Of a stretch of DNA of 64,000 bases, positions 26,191-35,230 are shown piece by piece. A program made the translations under genes and the position numbers. A model generated the notes under the pieces. The model was given only the letters and a program-made list of their open reading frames with translations, ran no database searches and was not told where the DNA came from. How positions within the stretch are numbered: the first letter of the stretch is position 1; the number at the start of each line of letters is the position of its first letter. The stretch comes from Caenispirillum bisanense (GTDB lineage Bacteria; Pseudomonadota; Alphaproteobacteria; Rhodospirillales; Rhodospirillaceae), in assembly GCF_039523075.1 (NCBI RefSeq), contig NZ_BAAAEP010000003.1:62001-126000 (forward strand). Reading direction: 5' to 3'.

Positions 26191-28092
26191 ATGCTTAACC
26201 TGCGCGTTCCCTACATTCCCGGCGAGACGGCAACCAGCCTATGCTCCCGGCTTGCCTTGAGAAATCGGTGCCCGTCCGTTACTGAGTTTTGCCTTGATGT
26301 CGGCCTTGTTTTTCAGGACGTGGTGGCCGGAACCCCGAGTGCGCTTTCGCGGCTCTCCACCCTCGCGGGCGTCGATATTGAGCAGCTACTACCCTCGGCA
26401 TTGCGAGGGCTTGGTGCCAAATTTACATGCGGGAACAACGTTCTCGAGCAGGCTTTGCGTCGGTCCATGCGGCGGATCATGGTCTGCCCGGCATGCATTG
26501 CCCGCGATCTCGAAACCCACCCCAGTGTAGGCTCCGCAGCTCCAGCCGGGCGCCTTGCTTGGCTTTTCGAGCCCATATCGACCTGCGTCGAACACGAACT
26601 GGCCCTCGTTGCGGCCGACGTCCAGCCGCAGAACGCTGAATGGCGGGCAAACGTGTCCTTAGACTTTGCCCGGCGGGTTCAGCCTTTCATCCAAAACATC
26701 GAGAGCCATCGGGCCTCCGCATGGCGACGCCCGCCGACCGGCTTGGAACAGTACCTTTGCGCGCGCTTAAATGGGCCCGTTCCAGCAGTCAGCGACCTGA
26801 TTGATACGCTCCCGTTTTATGCTGTCGCACAGGCCAGCCTGATCTTGGGCGCCTTCGCTACTTTCGGGCCCAAGCTCATCTTGAAAAAGCTCACCGACGA
26901 GCAACGGCGAGACGCTGGCAAGCAAGGATTCTCAATTCTCGCAGCCGGCGCGGATCCACTTGAGGCGTTCCTGCGAACCAGCATGGACCGCTGGCCGCGG
27001 AGCAAGAACGCCACCTCTGTGAACGCGTTCTATGGGGCGCTTTCGCAATGGCTTGAATACCGGAGAGACGACGCTTCATACGAATTTCTCCGGAACACGA
27101 TCCGCAACCTGATGTTCTCGTGGCAGCCTCTGCGAGAAAACACCACAATTTATGGCGTCTCTCTAGGCGCTGAGCGCGTCAAATCGGTCCTGACTCTTTC
27201 GGAGGATATGAGCACCCATCCTAATCGTCTTCAGCGGCTACTCGTCGCTACTGGTGTCCTGGATAAGAGCGCTGCCCGGCTGAGCGCGCACAAAGCGGTT
27301 TTTGTCGTTGATGAAAAGGCGTCTGATGTCGTAGCCCGTCTTTCTCGCTGCATGTCCAAAACGGCGGCGGCCAAGTACGTCAATGCGCCGTGGGTGCACT
27401 TCGACACGCTGCACAGGGCGGGGATCGTTGTGCCGTTCGTTGAACCAACTGGAAAACTGAGCGTCCATGGGTTCGACAGGCTAGATTTGGACCGTTTTCT
27501 GGAGCGGCTTTTTTCTCATGTTCGCGGGGCAGTGCCCGAGAAATTTGGGGGGATACCCATTTCTACTGCTGCCAAGCGGGCAAATTGCTCCGCCCTGGAG
27601 ATAGTTCAGCTGATCTTCAACGGCAAACTGTCCGAAATTTACCATCGGCAGGAGGTTAGGGGCTTCTTGGGGATTGTAGTCGATCCTGATGAAGTCCGGG
27701 GCGCGCTGAGGCGGCCAGAGCGCCCAGGGCTATCAATTGCGCAGGTTGGAAAGCGGATGCGATGGTCCCGCCCCGTGATCGACGCGCTCATCGCCCATGG
27801 ATGGCTTGCCGCAGAAACTGTAAAGCATCCGATATCCCGAAGGCGGCAATACGTCGTTGAGCCCCGCGACCTCGAAGAGTTTGATCAAAGCTACGTGACT
27901 CTGTTCGTACTGGGCAGGGAACATCGGCTCTCGCTTCCGAGCATGAAGGCGGTGCTCACAGACAGAGGGATCGAGCCGGCGTTCGATCCGCAAGTGGTTG
28001 GTGCGACATTTTACCGGCGTGCTGATCTGCCGCCAGTTGAGCCCCGCAGCAGCAGACAGCACGGAAACCACTTGTTGAACCGATACCGCTGA
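26191..28092 (+). CDS. tniQ: TniQ/TnsD-family target selector
   Basis: The 633-residue product begins with the TniQ signature (RVPYIPGETATSLCSRLA) and a zinc-finger region with CPACIARD and, further on, the Cys-His of STCVEHELAL. A long C-terminal half carries two regions that look like helix-turn-helix DNA-binding domains (ISTAAKRANCSALEIVQLI and AQVGKRMRWSRPVIDALI). It is longer than Tn5053 TniQ (about 400) and nearer TnsD-type proteins, which bind a specific attachment site. It would choose the target. Its site could be the CRISPR locus, but this is speculation. Confidence 0.85.
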   Translation: MLNLRVPYIPGETATSLCSRLALRNRCPSVTEFCLDVGLVFQDVVAGTPSALSRLSTLAGVDIEQLLPSALRGLGAKFTCGNNVLEQALRRSMRRIMVCPACIARDLETHPSVGSAAPAGRLAWLFEPISTCVEHELALVAADVQPQNAEWRANVSLDFARRVQPFIQNIESHRASAWRRPPTGLEQYLCARLNGPVPAVSDLIDTLPFYAVAQASLILGAFATFGPKLILKKLTDEQRRDAGKQGFSILAAGADPLEAFLRTSMDRWPRSKNATSVNAFYGALSQWLEYRRDDASYEFLRNTIRNLMFSWQPLRENTTIYGVSLGAERVKSVLTLSEDMSTHPNRLQRLLVATGVLDKSAARLSAHKAVFVVDEKASDVVARLSRCMSKTAAAKYVNAPWVHFDTLHRAGIVVPFVEPTGKLSVHGFDRLDLDRFLERLFSHVRGAVPEKFGGIPISTAAKRANCSALEIVQLIFNGKLSEIYHRQEVRGFLGIVVDPDEVRGALRRPERPGLSIAQVGKRMRWSRPVIDALIAHGWLAAETVKHPISRRRQYVVEPRDLEEFDQSYVTLFVLGREHRLSLPSMKAVLTDRGIEPAFDPQVVGATFYRRADLPPVEPRSSRQHGNHLLNRYR

Positions 28093-28111
28093 AATAGCCT
28101 CTCGTCGGCTC

Positions 28112-29161
28112 TAGAGCGGCGGTGGATTAATCGTACGCGTATCCGGAATGCCTGAGGTAGTTCCAGCATTCGTCAGGGTCGAAGAGATCGCAGATCGAGC
28201 CAAGGGCTGCGGATAGTCCGTCGAAGGTTCTGGCCGCTGCGGCGCGGAGGTGGGCCTTGATCTTGGCGAACGCCATCTCGATGGGATTGAGGTCCGGGCT
28301 GTAGGGCGGCAGGAACAGGAACCAGGCGCCGCGGCTCCTGAGGCAGTCGGCGGCCCTTGCGCTCTTGTGGACGGCGAGGTTGTCGAGAATGACGACGTCG
28401 CCGGCCGACAGGCTCGGCGCCAACTGAGTTTCGACCCAGACGTCAAAGAGGTGGCGGTCGATGGCTTTGTCGACCACCCACGGCGCCGTCAAACCGTGCA
28501 GGCGCAGGGCGGCGATGAAGGTCTGCGTTCCCCAGCGCCCGAAGGGCGCCTCGGCGCGCAGCCGGGTTCCGCGCAGGCTGCGGCCGCGCAGACGCACCAT
28601 CCGAGTGGTGATCGAGGTTTCATCGACGAAGACCAGGCGGTCGGGCTCGAGCCTCATCCGAGGCTGGCGCCGCGTCGTCCAGATGTGGCGCTCATGGGAC
28701 ACGGTGGCGCGGGCGGCTTCCGAGGCCAGGAGCTGTTTTTTTATATGTGAAGCCGTGCTTGCACAGGAACTGCGACAGCGAGCATGGCGCCGCCGACACG
28801 CCCCGCTCACGCTCCAGCAGCGCCGCCAACTCGGGCATCGTGATGTCGGGCTTGGCCTCCACGGCCGCGATGAGGAACGCTGCGTGAGGGCCGAGTTTCC
28901 CGCTCCCCGCCGGCCGCCCCTGCGGCTTTGGGGCGCAAGAACCCTCCCGCTCCACACGCTGCAACAACTTGATCGAGAAGCTCGCGCTCACCCCGAAGTG
29001 GCGCGCGGCCGCCTTCCTGGAGTGGCCGCATCGCACAAACTCCACAACACGCTCTCGGAGATCCAGTGAATAGCTCTTGCCCATGACCCGGCTCCAGCGC
29101 CCACTCGATCATCAACGGCCTGATCCTCAAAAAGGATTCCGCATAAGGCACCGCCGCTCTA
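28112..29161. mobile_element. IS630-family insertion sequence
   Basis: The ends TAGAGCGGCGGTG (28112-28124) and CACCGCCGCTCTA (29149-29161) are perfect 13-bp inverted repeats including the TA dinucleotides that IS630/Tc1-type elements duplicate. Total length is 1050 bases with a transposase gene on the minus strand. It sits 20 bases after the tniQ stop and does not disrupt that gene. Confidence 0.88.
28127..29084 (-). CDS. IS630-family transposase (two frames joined at an A7 run)
   Basis: The first frame (29084 to about 28740) encodes an HTH domain with MGKSYSLDLRERVVEFVRC and KAAARHFGVSASFSIKLL. The second frame (to 28127) encodes the DDE catalytic domain with LVFVDETSITT, VVILDNLAVHKS and YSPDLNPIEMAFAKIK. 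The frames meet at seven A residues on the coding strand (plus-strand T-run at about 28736-28742), a common frameshift site in IS630 elements. It may be programmed frameshifting or a one-base mutation. Confidence 0.85.
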
Positions 29162-29337
29162 ACGGTCCGTTTGCGAGGCGCCATGAGCGAAACCCTGGGC
29201 CCTATTGGCTCTTCCCGCCTTTCCGGGGAGGGAGGCGGACAACGGCCTTCTGGCAAACTGGTCGTCGCCAAATTGCACGACTGCCAGGGGGCCCGTTGCC
29301 CAGGCTCGGTGCCTTGGGCTGCGCTGCAGCGTCAACG

Positions 29338-31245
29338 CTACTCGACGAGCTCGATCTCGTTGGGCTCGAACCAGCCCTTTAGGATCATGGCCTCGCGCAC
29401 TAGCGCGGGGTTGGCTGTGTAATAGACGACTGCGAGGCTTTCCTTGGCGCGGCTACAGGTCACATAAAATAGCCGACGCGTCCGATCGACCGTCGTCTCC
29501 TTGCCGGCCGCTTCATTCTCAAGGTCGGTCTTGCTTTTCTCCTTCGCTCCGAAGAGTTTGTCGTAAGCGAACATGAATCCGCGCGCCTCCTCGTCGCTCA
29601 CGATGACCATCACCCGAGGGAATTCCAGCCCCTTGACGCCCTGGTGCGTATCAAAGCGCGAGAGTCCGCGGACATAGCGGTCATACTTCTCTATTTGATC
29701 AAACGGCGCCTCGAGCGCCAGTCGCCACGCGCCAAGCTCGCTCTTGAGGTCGACCTCTTGTTCCTCAACAGTTTCCTCTCCCTTGGCATCGCCTTCGGAC
29801 GCAGCTTCATCGTCTTCGGCGAAAGGCGCCAGCACGTCGGGGATCATGAAGAGATCAGTCTGGGCGACATAGCGCAGCACGGCGCCTGCCGTCGGCTTCT
29901 CATTGGCCGATACCAGCGCCAGGAGGCCGTCGCAGACCGCCTTGGCCTTACGCAGAACCTCGGCCTGCTTGTCGCCGGCCGCTTCGAGCATCTTACGTTC
30001 GAGCAGCGGCGAGGTGCGGCGCACGATCGCCGCCGCGGCAAATTGATCCGAGGTGCGCAAGGCCGTCACCAGCGGCAGGATCTCACGCGTGAACAACCCA
30101 AGGCCGGCGCCGGTCCCCTGGAGCAAGCCCGTCCGGATGCGCTCAACTGCATATAGCGGCTCGAAGAATGCCTCGAATCCGAAGCGACGGGCCGACATCA
30201 GATGCTCTAGCGCAAGCGTCTTGATCGCTTCGGAGCTTGCTGCCCAGTTCTGGTCGCCTGTAATCTCGCTCATCCTGGCGGCTATTGCGGCCTCGGCCGC
30301 AGCCTTGTCGGTGATCGCCTGCGGCACGATGAAAAGCCGGATAATGCCGGCGGCAGCGTCGCTGCGCGGTTGCTGTTCCTCACCATCCTCATCGCGACGG
30401 ATATTGTTGATGAGCGTGATGACCCTGGTCGGGCAACGGTGGTTCATCCGTTTACGCGGCTTAGCCCAGACCTTGGGAATTGCATCCGCTAGGCGTTCTT
30501 TCCCATCGGCGTAGATGCGTTGCATTGTGTCCCCGAACAAGCCCAGGCAGAAGGTATCGCGGTATGATGCCTCCACGCCGAGCAGCGCATCCATGAGCCT
30601 GCGGTTCGTGTCCTGGCTTTCGTCGATGAGCAATATCGGGAAACTTGTGATTAGCAGGCGCCGCAGACCGGGCTTCGTACTCAGAAAATCGGCCGTCATC
30701 GCGATAACCTCAGCATGGCTGAGAGCATCGTGGGTCCGGTTGTCGCCGGTCGGGCTGTAGACGAAGCGCGTGATGGCATCGAGGCCCGCATGACGGCGGA
30801 GCTTGCTCTCGATCGAGCGAGCACGATCGGCCGCAGCCTTGGTGCCTGACCGCCCTTTGGCCTGGGCCTCCTCTAGCTCGGCGACATCTTGGAGCAACCT
30901 CACTGCGAGCCACTGCCGGATATCCGCATCGTAGCCAGCAATCAGCGACCAAGCGAAAGCATGAATGGTCGACACCTCGACGCGCGGTTCGAACTCGAGC
31001 CGCTGCTTGATCTCGTCACAGGCAGCATTGGTATAGGTGATAATGCCGATCTTCTGGCCGGTCAGCGTCAGTCGCTGCCCTTGCTCGCGGCAGACCGTCC
31101 TGATCGCTTCGACGAGCGACCGCGTCTTGCCCGATCCCGCACCCGCATAGAGGAAGAAACTTCTCGGCTTCTCCAGGTCGAGGCAGGCAAGGATTGTCTC
31201 GTCAGCCTCGGCGTCGAACTGGTCATCTGCGGCGCCCATGCTCAA
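29338..31245 (-). CDS. UvrD-like superfamily 1 helicase (Gabija GajB-like)
   Basis: The 635-residue product has motif I AGAGSGKTRSLVEA, motif Ia IGIITYTNAACDEI, motif II ILLIDESQDTN, motif III-type GLFGDTMQRIY and motif VI LFYVTCSRAKESL. It is coupled (ATGA overlap) to an OLD-family ATPase/nuclease gene upstream, the gene pair that defines Gabija defence. The product is longer than the GajB type protein (about 500), so Gabija-like is safer than a strict subtype. The helicase is thought to be activated with the nuclease during phage infection. Confidence 0.82.
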   Translation of the reverse strand: MSMGAADDQFDAEADETILACLDLEKPRSFFLYAGAGSGKTRSLVEAIRTVCREQGQRLTLTGQKIGIITYTNAACDEIKQRLEFEPRVEVSTIHAFAWSLIAGYDADIRQWLAVRLLQDVAELEEAQAKGRSGTKAAADRARSIESKLRRHAGLDAITRFVYSPTGDNRTHDALSHAEVIAMTADFLSTKPGLRRLLITSFPILLIDESQDTNRRLMDALLGVEASYRDTFCLGLFGDTMQRIYADGKERLADAIPKVWAKPRKRMNHRCPTRVITLINNIRRDEDGEEQQPRSDAAAGIIRLFIVPQAITDKAAAEAAIAARMSEITGDQNWAASSEAIKTLALEHLMSARRFGFEAFFEPLYAVERIRTGLLQGTGAGLGLFTREILPLVTALRTSDQFAAAAIVRRTSPLLERKMLEAAGDKQAEVLRKAKAVCDGLLALVSANEKPTAGAVLRYVAQTDLFMIPDVLAPFAEDDEAASEGDAKGEETVEEQEVDLKSELGAWRLALEAPFDQIEKYDRYVRGLSRFDTHQGVKGLEFPRVMVIVSDEEARGFMFAYDKLFGAKEKSKTDLENEAAGKETTVDRTRRLFYVTCSRAKESLAVVYYTANPALVREAMILKGWFEPNEIELVE

Positions 31246-31637
31246 TCGTTCCCGGCCTGGGGTAGGATATCGACCTGCTTATTCTTTAACTGAGAGAGCA
31301 GCCATCCAAGCCCCTCGGCGATGTAGCGAGGCACAACAATGTCGCTGAACTTTTCAACTTCCATGACGCTGAGCGCAAACTCTGCCTTCTTGCCGTTCTT
31401 GAGGTCGAGATACATGCGCTTGCCGATCGTGGCTGCCCCCCCGCCGGCCGCAATCGCGTCTCGGAACTTGCGTACCAGCCCAGTACCGTCGAGCCCCGAG
31501 AAGAAGGCGAGGTTCTCGAAGACGAGCGCATCCTCGAACGTATAGGGATAGGCGATTTCCGGTACTGTGGCGCCCGGCGGCGTGACCTCCAGTGGTGTCT
31601 GATACGCCACGCGCACAGCAAACAGCGGATCGCCGTC
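31242..31637 (-). pseudogene. 3' remainder of the OLD-family nuclease gene beyond an amber codon
   Basis: Directly after the TAG at 31638-31640 the same reading frame continues for 131 codons (DGDPLFAVRVAYQTPLEV...). It contains YTFEDALVFEN and GKKAEFALSV, resembling the late part of a Toprim domain including the lysine expected in OLD-family nucleases. It ends with an ATGA overlap with the helicase gene. A GTG at 31614-31616 could start a separate fragment, but a single original gene of 769 codons is more likely. Confidence 0.75.
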
Positions 31638-33551
31638 CTAGTAAACCGTCTTAGCCGCAGTATCGGCGTCCATCAGGGCATCGACGTCCTCGAGCTCCGG
31701 CACCCAACTCTTCAGCGTCGCGTTGTTGGTCTTCTGACCGGCCCCTATGGCTGGTTGCACCGATGCGCCGCCGGTCTGGTCGAGTGTGTCTAGGTCGGTG
31801 ATGATCAGCGTCAGCAGCCCGAGATGGTTGATCAGCGGCTTAAGCCGGTGCGCGTGGCTTCCCCCGATTTCGAGCAGCGTGATGTAGCACTGATTGAGTT
31901 CCTCGTAATGTGCGCGGATGAAATTGGGTACAAGCATGCGCTCGGCCGGCCCTTCGACAAGGATGGCGGCATCGGCGAAGAACAGATCAGCATGTTGCGC
32001 GCGCAGGTAGCGTGTGACGAACCGCTCAGTCTCGTTACCCGCACCGAACACTTCGGACAGGTTGATGACTGTTGAAACCGGCACTTTGGCCACCATGCCG
32101 GCGGGGAGCCGACGGAAATAGCGGAGACAAGAGAAGGGAGTCTCGTGCGTAACATGAGTCGAGTGGGTACTGACCACGAGTTGGGTGCGAAGCTTTGTGT
32201 TATCGCCCAGGCTCTCGTGGGCGCGGAGCACGGAGTAGGCCTTCTTGATGAAGACCTGCTGCACCTGCGCGTGGAGATGAGCCTCCGGCTCCTCGACGAG
32301 CACCAGATGAAGCGGCTCAATGCTGGTGATCGTCGCGCCTTTTGAGGCTTTGCCCACGCGCATCCATGCATCTCGGAAGCTCATCAGCCGGAAAATCATC
32401 GAGATAAGGTTCTGATAGCCGAGGCCATTGTTAGCCTCGGGTAATCTGAGCAGCGGCATCGTCGCGCCATCTTCCACGATCACATCAACTTCAAAGCTGA
32501 TGGCCGCACTGTGGTTGAGGCCGTCGATCGCCTTCAGACGAGTCGATACGCGCGGACGTGGATCGGTCACGCCGGGATAACCCATCCCCTCGACCTCGGT
32601 GAAAGCGGCCTTGAAGCTCTCGGTCAGCCGCTTGTCGAAGGCGTCCTGGGCGGCTTCGATCGCTTGGAGCGCCCCCAGATCCTTGGGATCGGGGCCCTTA
32701 GTTGGGTCGAGGTGCTTGGCATAATAGCTTCTCAGTTGGTCGGACAGCCGGCCGCCCGCCGCTGCTACAGGGGCGTCTTCGTCCTGGGCTGGCTGCTCCT
32801 CCCCGAACCCGCGCTGCGCGGGGATATCGTGCACGCGGATCAGGCTACTCAATGGATCGCCATCGATCGGTAGCGAGGTCGCTGGCAGCATCTGCGGCCG
32901 CGCCTGAGATTTGGCGGGTAGGGCAAGCCGGGCAGGGTCCAGTGAGTAGGCGCGAACCGTAAAATGTGTGGCAAGCCGCTTGCTGAGAAAGTCGATAAGA
33001 TTACTGGGCCATATCGTCAGCTTGGGCGGTTCAGGCGGCGGATCCGCGTCGGGATGTTGCAGCGCCACAGCCGCGATCGCAGCTGCTTTCATAGCCTCGG
33101 CGTCGGCCACAGCCCCCAGAAAATCTTTATATAGGAGGTCGAGGTCCTTGGGCTCATATCGCAACCGAACACCGAGCTTGCCACCTTCCCAGTCCAGCGT
33201 GGGGATCAGGTCGCGGACATGATGCATCTCGCCGCTGTCCACATGCAGCCACAGGTCGAGTGTCGGCAGGACGTTGATCCAAGGCTCAACGACGAGATCG
33301 ACCGTTTCCTGGGTGTCGCGCGAGGCAATCCAGCTCTCGCCGAGGGAGATAATCGTCGGCCAGTGACACAAGGTGAAATCGTGCATCTCGAAAGGGCAGC
33401 GGCGATGGGAGAGAAAGCGGCGCAGCGCGAGCATCGCAGATGTTTTGCCACTGTTGTTGGCCCCTACGAACAACGTCGTAGTGGTCGAGAGATCGACACG
33501 TGTTGAAAGTAGTTTCCTGAAATTTGTGATCTCAATAAACTCGATATGCAT
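31638..33551 (-). CDS. OLD-family ATPase/Toprim nuclease (Gabija GajA-like), truncated by an in-frame stop
   Basis: The 637-residue product has an N-terminal ABC-like ATPase domain with Walker A VGANNSGKTSAML, a signature-like region and Walker B LVLVEEPEAHLH, followed by a Toprim domain with AAILVEGPAERMLV and LIITDLDTLD. The gene stops with TAG after AAKTVY, while sequence coding for the last part of the Toprim domain continues in frame. The truncated protein would lack the late catalytic lysine. Therefore the Gabija-like system may be inactive unless the stop is read through. Sequencing error is also possible. Confidence 0.8.
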   Translation of the reverse strand: MHIEFIEITNFRKLLSTRVDLSTTTTLFVGANNSGKTSAMLALRRFLSHRRCPFEMHDFTLCHWPTIISLGESWIASRDTQETVDLVVEPWINVLPTLDLWLHVDSGEMHHVRDLIPTLDWEGGKLGVRLRYEPKDLDLLYKDFLGAVADAEAMKAAAIAAVALQHPDADPPPEPPKLTIWPSNLIDFLSKRLATHFTVRAYSLDPARLALPAKSQARPQMLPATSLPIDGDPLSSLIRVHDIPAQRGFGEEQPAQDEDAPVAAAGGRLSDQLRSYYAKHLDPTKGPDPKDLGALQAIEAAQDAFDKRLTESFKAAFTEVEGMGYPGVTDPRPRVSTRLKAIDGLNHSAAISFEVDVIVEDGATMPLLRLPEANNGLGYQNLISMIFRLMSFRDAWMRVGKASKGATITSIEPLHLVLVEEPEAHLHAQVQQVFIKKAYSVLRAHESLGDNTKLRTQLVVSTHSTHVTHETPFSCLRYFRRLPAGMVAKVPVSTVINLSEVFGAGNETERFVTRYLRAQHADLFFADAAILVEGPAERMLVPNFIRAHYEELNQCYITLLEIGGSHAHRLKPLINHLGLLTLIITDLDTLDQTGGASVQPAIGAGQKTNNATLKSWVPELEDVDALMDADTAAKTVY

Positions 33552-33849
33552 TCATCATCCCCCACCCCGCGTCTTGTACCTGGCGCGCGCGACCGCAGAC
33601 ATTTCGCACGCCCACTTAGAAATTGTATGCGCAGGCACTGGACCCTTTGCGCGCCTGTAGCAACAACAGACGCTATACTGATGTTAGAGCCTAAAGCGGC
33701 CGATTTTCAAACGCCCTATTGCCGCGAACCTTCATCTGGACGGATTTCCATGGCAGACCCCGCTTATTCGATGGAGAAGTCCGCCCTTTGGTGTCTGTCC
33801 GGTTCTGCTATCATGACTCATCTTTTGGCGGCTTGGCTACGGGCGGATC

Positions 33850-34740
33850 ATGGAAGCGCTGTTGAGCGTTCTTGGAAATTTCTTCACCATTCTCGGCGGT
33901 GTGACAAAACTCTTCGGGCGAGGCCAGCTTGCTGTTCAGAGTCCGGAGACCACCGCGCGCATTCTTGATGAGCCTCTCGCCGTACGGCCCGTATCACATG
34001 CCTCCGAGGTTGCTCAGCGTTTGTCTCAATTAATTGAGTTGCTTAAGCAATGCTATAGCGATCTCACCCTAGCTGAGCTTGCCGAGTATTTAGGACATGA
34101 CGATGTTGGTGTCTTAGAGGGATTGCTTAGGGGGGACTCGCCGCCAAAGCTGTCGATTCTGGAGGGCGTCGCGAAGCAGCTAGGGGCGAGTCCAGACTGG
34201 CTCAAAGCCGGTAAATATACGCCATTTTCGAATCATGCTCCGGCCGAGCATGACCCTAGGAACTATGTTCAGCATATTCAGGCCGCAGAGCCGCTTTCGG
34301 TCTACCTGATCCGATCTAAATGCGAAACAGGCCATGTTCTAATCGCCTTCAAATTGAGCAGGTACAATTTTAAGGTGTTTCGCACTATCCTTCATATTAG
34401 CCGCCACGTTGGTGCCACCGGGCAGCGTCAACTGTATGAGTTTTACGAATTTATTCGAGAGCTTCGGGATAAATATAGCTACGGGCGGGATTTGGGGACG
34501 CAGGTATACGGCCGCACGCTATCGGATGCCAAATTCCGGTCACTTGTAGACGGAACTGTCTTCCCTGGCACGGTTATCGAAAAGCAGTCGTTCAACTGTA
34601 GCTGGTGGGATGATTTGACCGACATTAACTATGGATACGCAATTGCTCGGGACGGGTACGCGGGCTATGGGCATCCGTTTATGGAGGCACAATCCGTGAT
34701 TCGGGATCAGATCAGATGCAGGGGGGGCATAGCTGAGTGA
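33850..34740 (+). CDS. HTH-containing protein of unknown function
   Basis: The 296-residue product has an N-terminal amphipathic or membrane-associated helix (LLSVLGNFFTILGGVTKLFG), then a Cro-like helix-turn-helix region (LAELAEYLGHDDVGVLEGLL and ILEGVAKQLGASPDWLKAG), and a C-terminal domain of about 160 residues with no recognised motif, rich in aromatic residues (SRYNFKVFRTIL, YEFYEFIREL). It is divergent from the Gabija-like genes and is clearly lower in GC than its surroundings. It might be a regulator or sensor in the defence island. Confidence 0.55.
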   Translation: MEALLSVLGNFFTILGGVTKLFGRGQLAVQSPETTARILDEPLAVRPVSHASEVAQRLSQLIELLKQCYSDLTLAELAEYLGHDDVGVLEGLLRGDSPPKLSILEGVAKQLGASPDWLKAGKYTPFSNHAPAEHDPRNYVQHIQAAEPLSVYLIRSKCETGHVLIAFKLSRYNFKVFRTILHISRHVGATGQRQLYEFYEFIRELRDKYSYGRDLGTQVYGRTLSDAKFRSLVDGTVFPGTVIEKQSFNCSWWDDLTDINYGYAIARDGYAGYGHPFMEAQSVIRDQIRCRGGIAE

Positions 34741-35230
34741 CGCTTAACCGAGCGGGGAATAGCGGCAACTAGAGAATGTGCGGGCGGAACACGACGATGA
34801 GCAGTCCGATACCTCCCATAACAAAGCCCCAGGCGGTCCAAGGTTTCCGCCGCCCATACCTCACGGTCCTGCGGGGCAGGGGGAACGATTGCCTCTCACA
34901 TTCCGCCGCTGAGGACACTCGTTCCGTTCGGGCTTGTTCAGGCCGGGCTCCCGGAGGCGGTTGCCTTCACCGCCGCGCAGGACAATAGGGCAGGCATACC
35001 TGCCCTGAGGCTGAAACAACCAGAACTTTTGTCCCTCGGGTGGTCCAAGGTTGGGAAGCGGATCAAAACCTCGGAATGCTCTACTTGTTATGACGGCTAA
35101 ATGAGCAGTGGAAAGCAGGTCCCCCACCAAAGCGCTTGAGGGCCCGGCCGCGGCACATTAACGAGGGGCTGCTACCCGATTTATGAATGTGAAACCCGCC
35201 ATTCCGCCTCTGACTCCGCAAGGCCATCGG
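34741..35230. other. Intergenic region with a perfect 8-bp stem-loop
   Basis: No gene is supported in these 490 bases. AGGGCAGG (34987-34994) and CCTGCCCT (34999-35006) form a perfect hairpin with loop CATA and no T-run. It could be an operator or the end of a transcript. Confidence 0.4.

Noticed and set aside
29161..29340. Right end of the Tn7-like element directly after the IS630
   Set aside because: CCTTCTG and a later GTCGTCG recall the Tn402-like motif in inverse orientation, but the match is short and broken and no A/T-rich end follows.
34741..35230. A small gene or RNA between the HTH protein and the HEPN protein
   Set aside because: Only a perfect hairpin is visible. No start, coding bias or known RNA pattern supports a gene.
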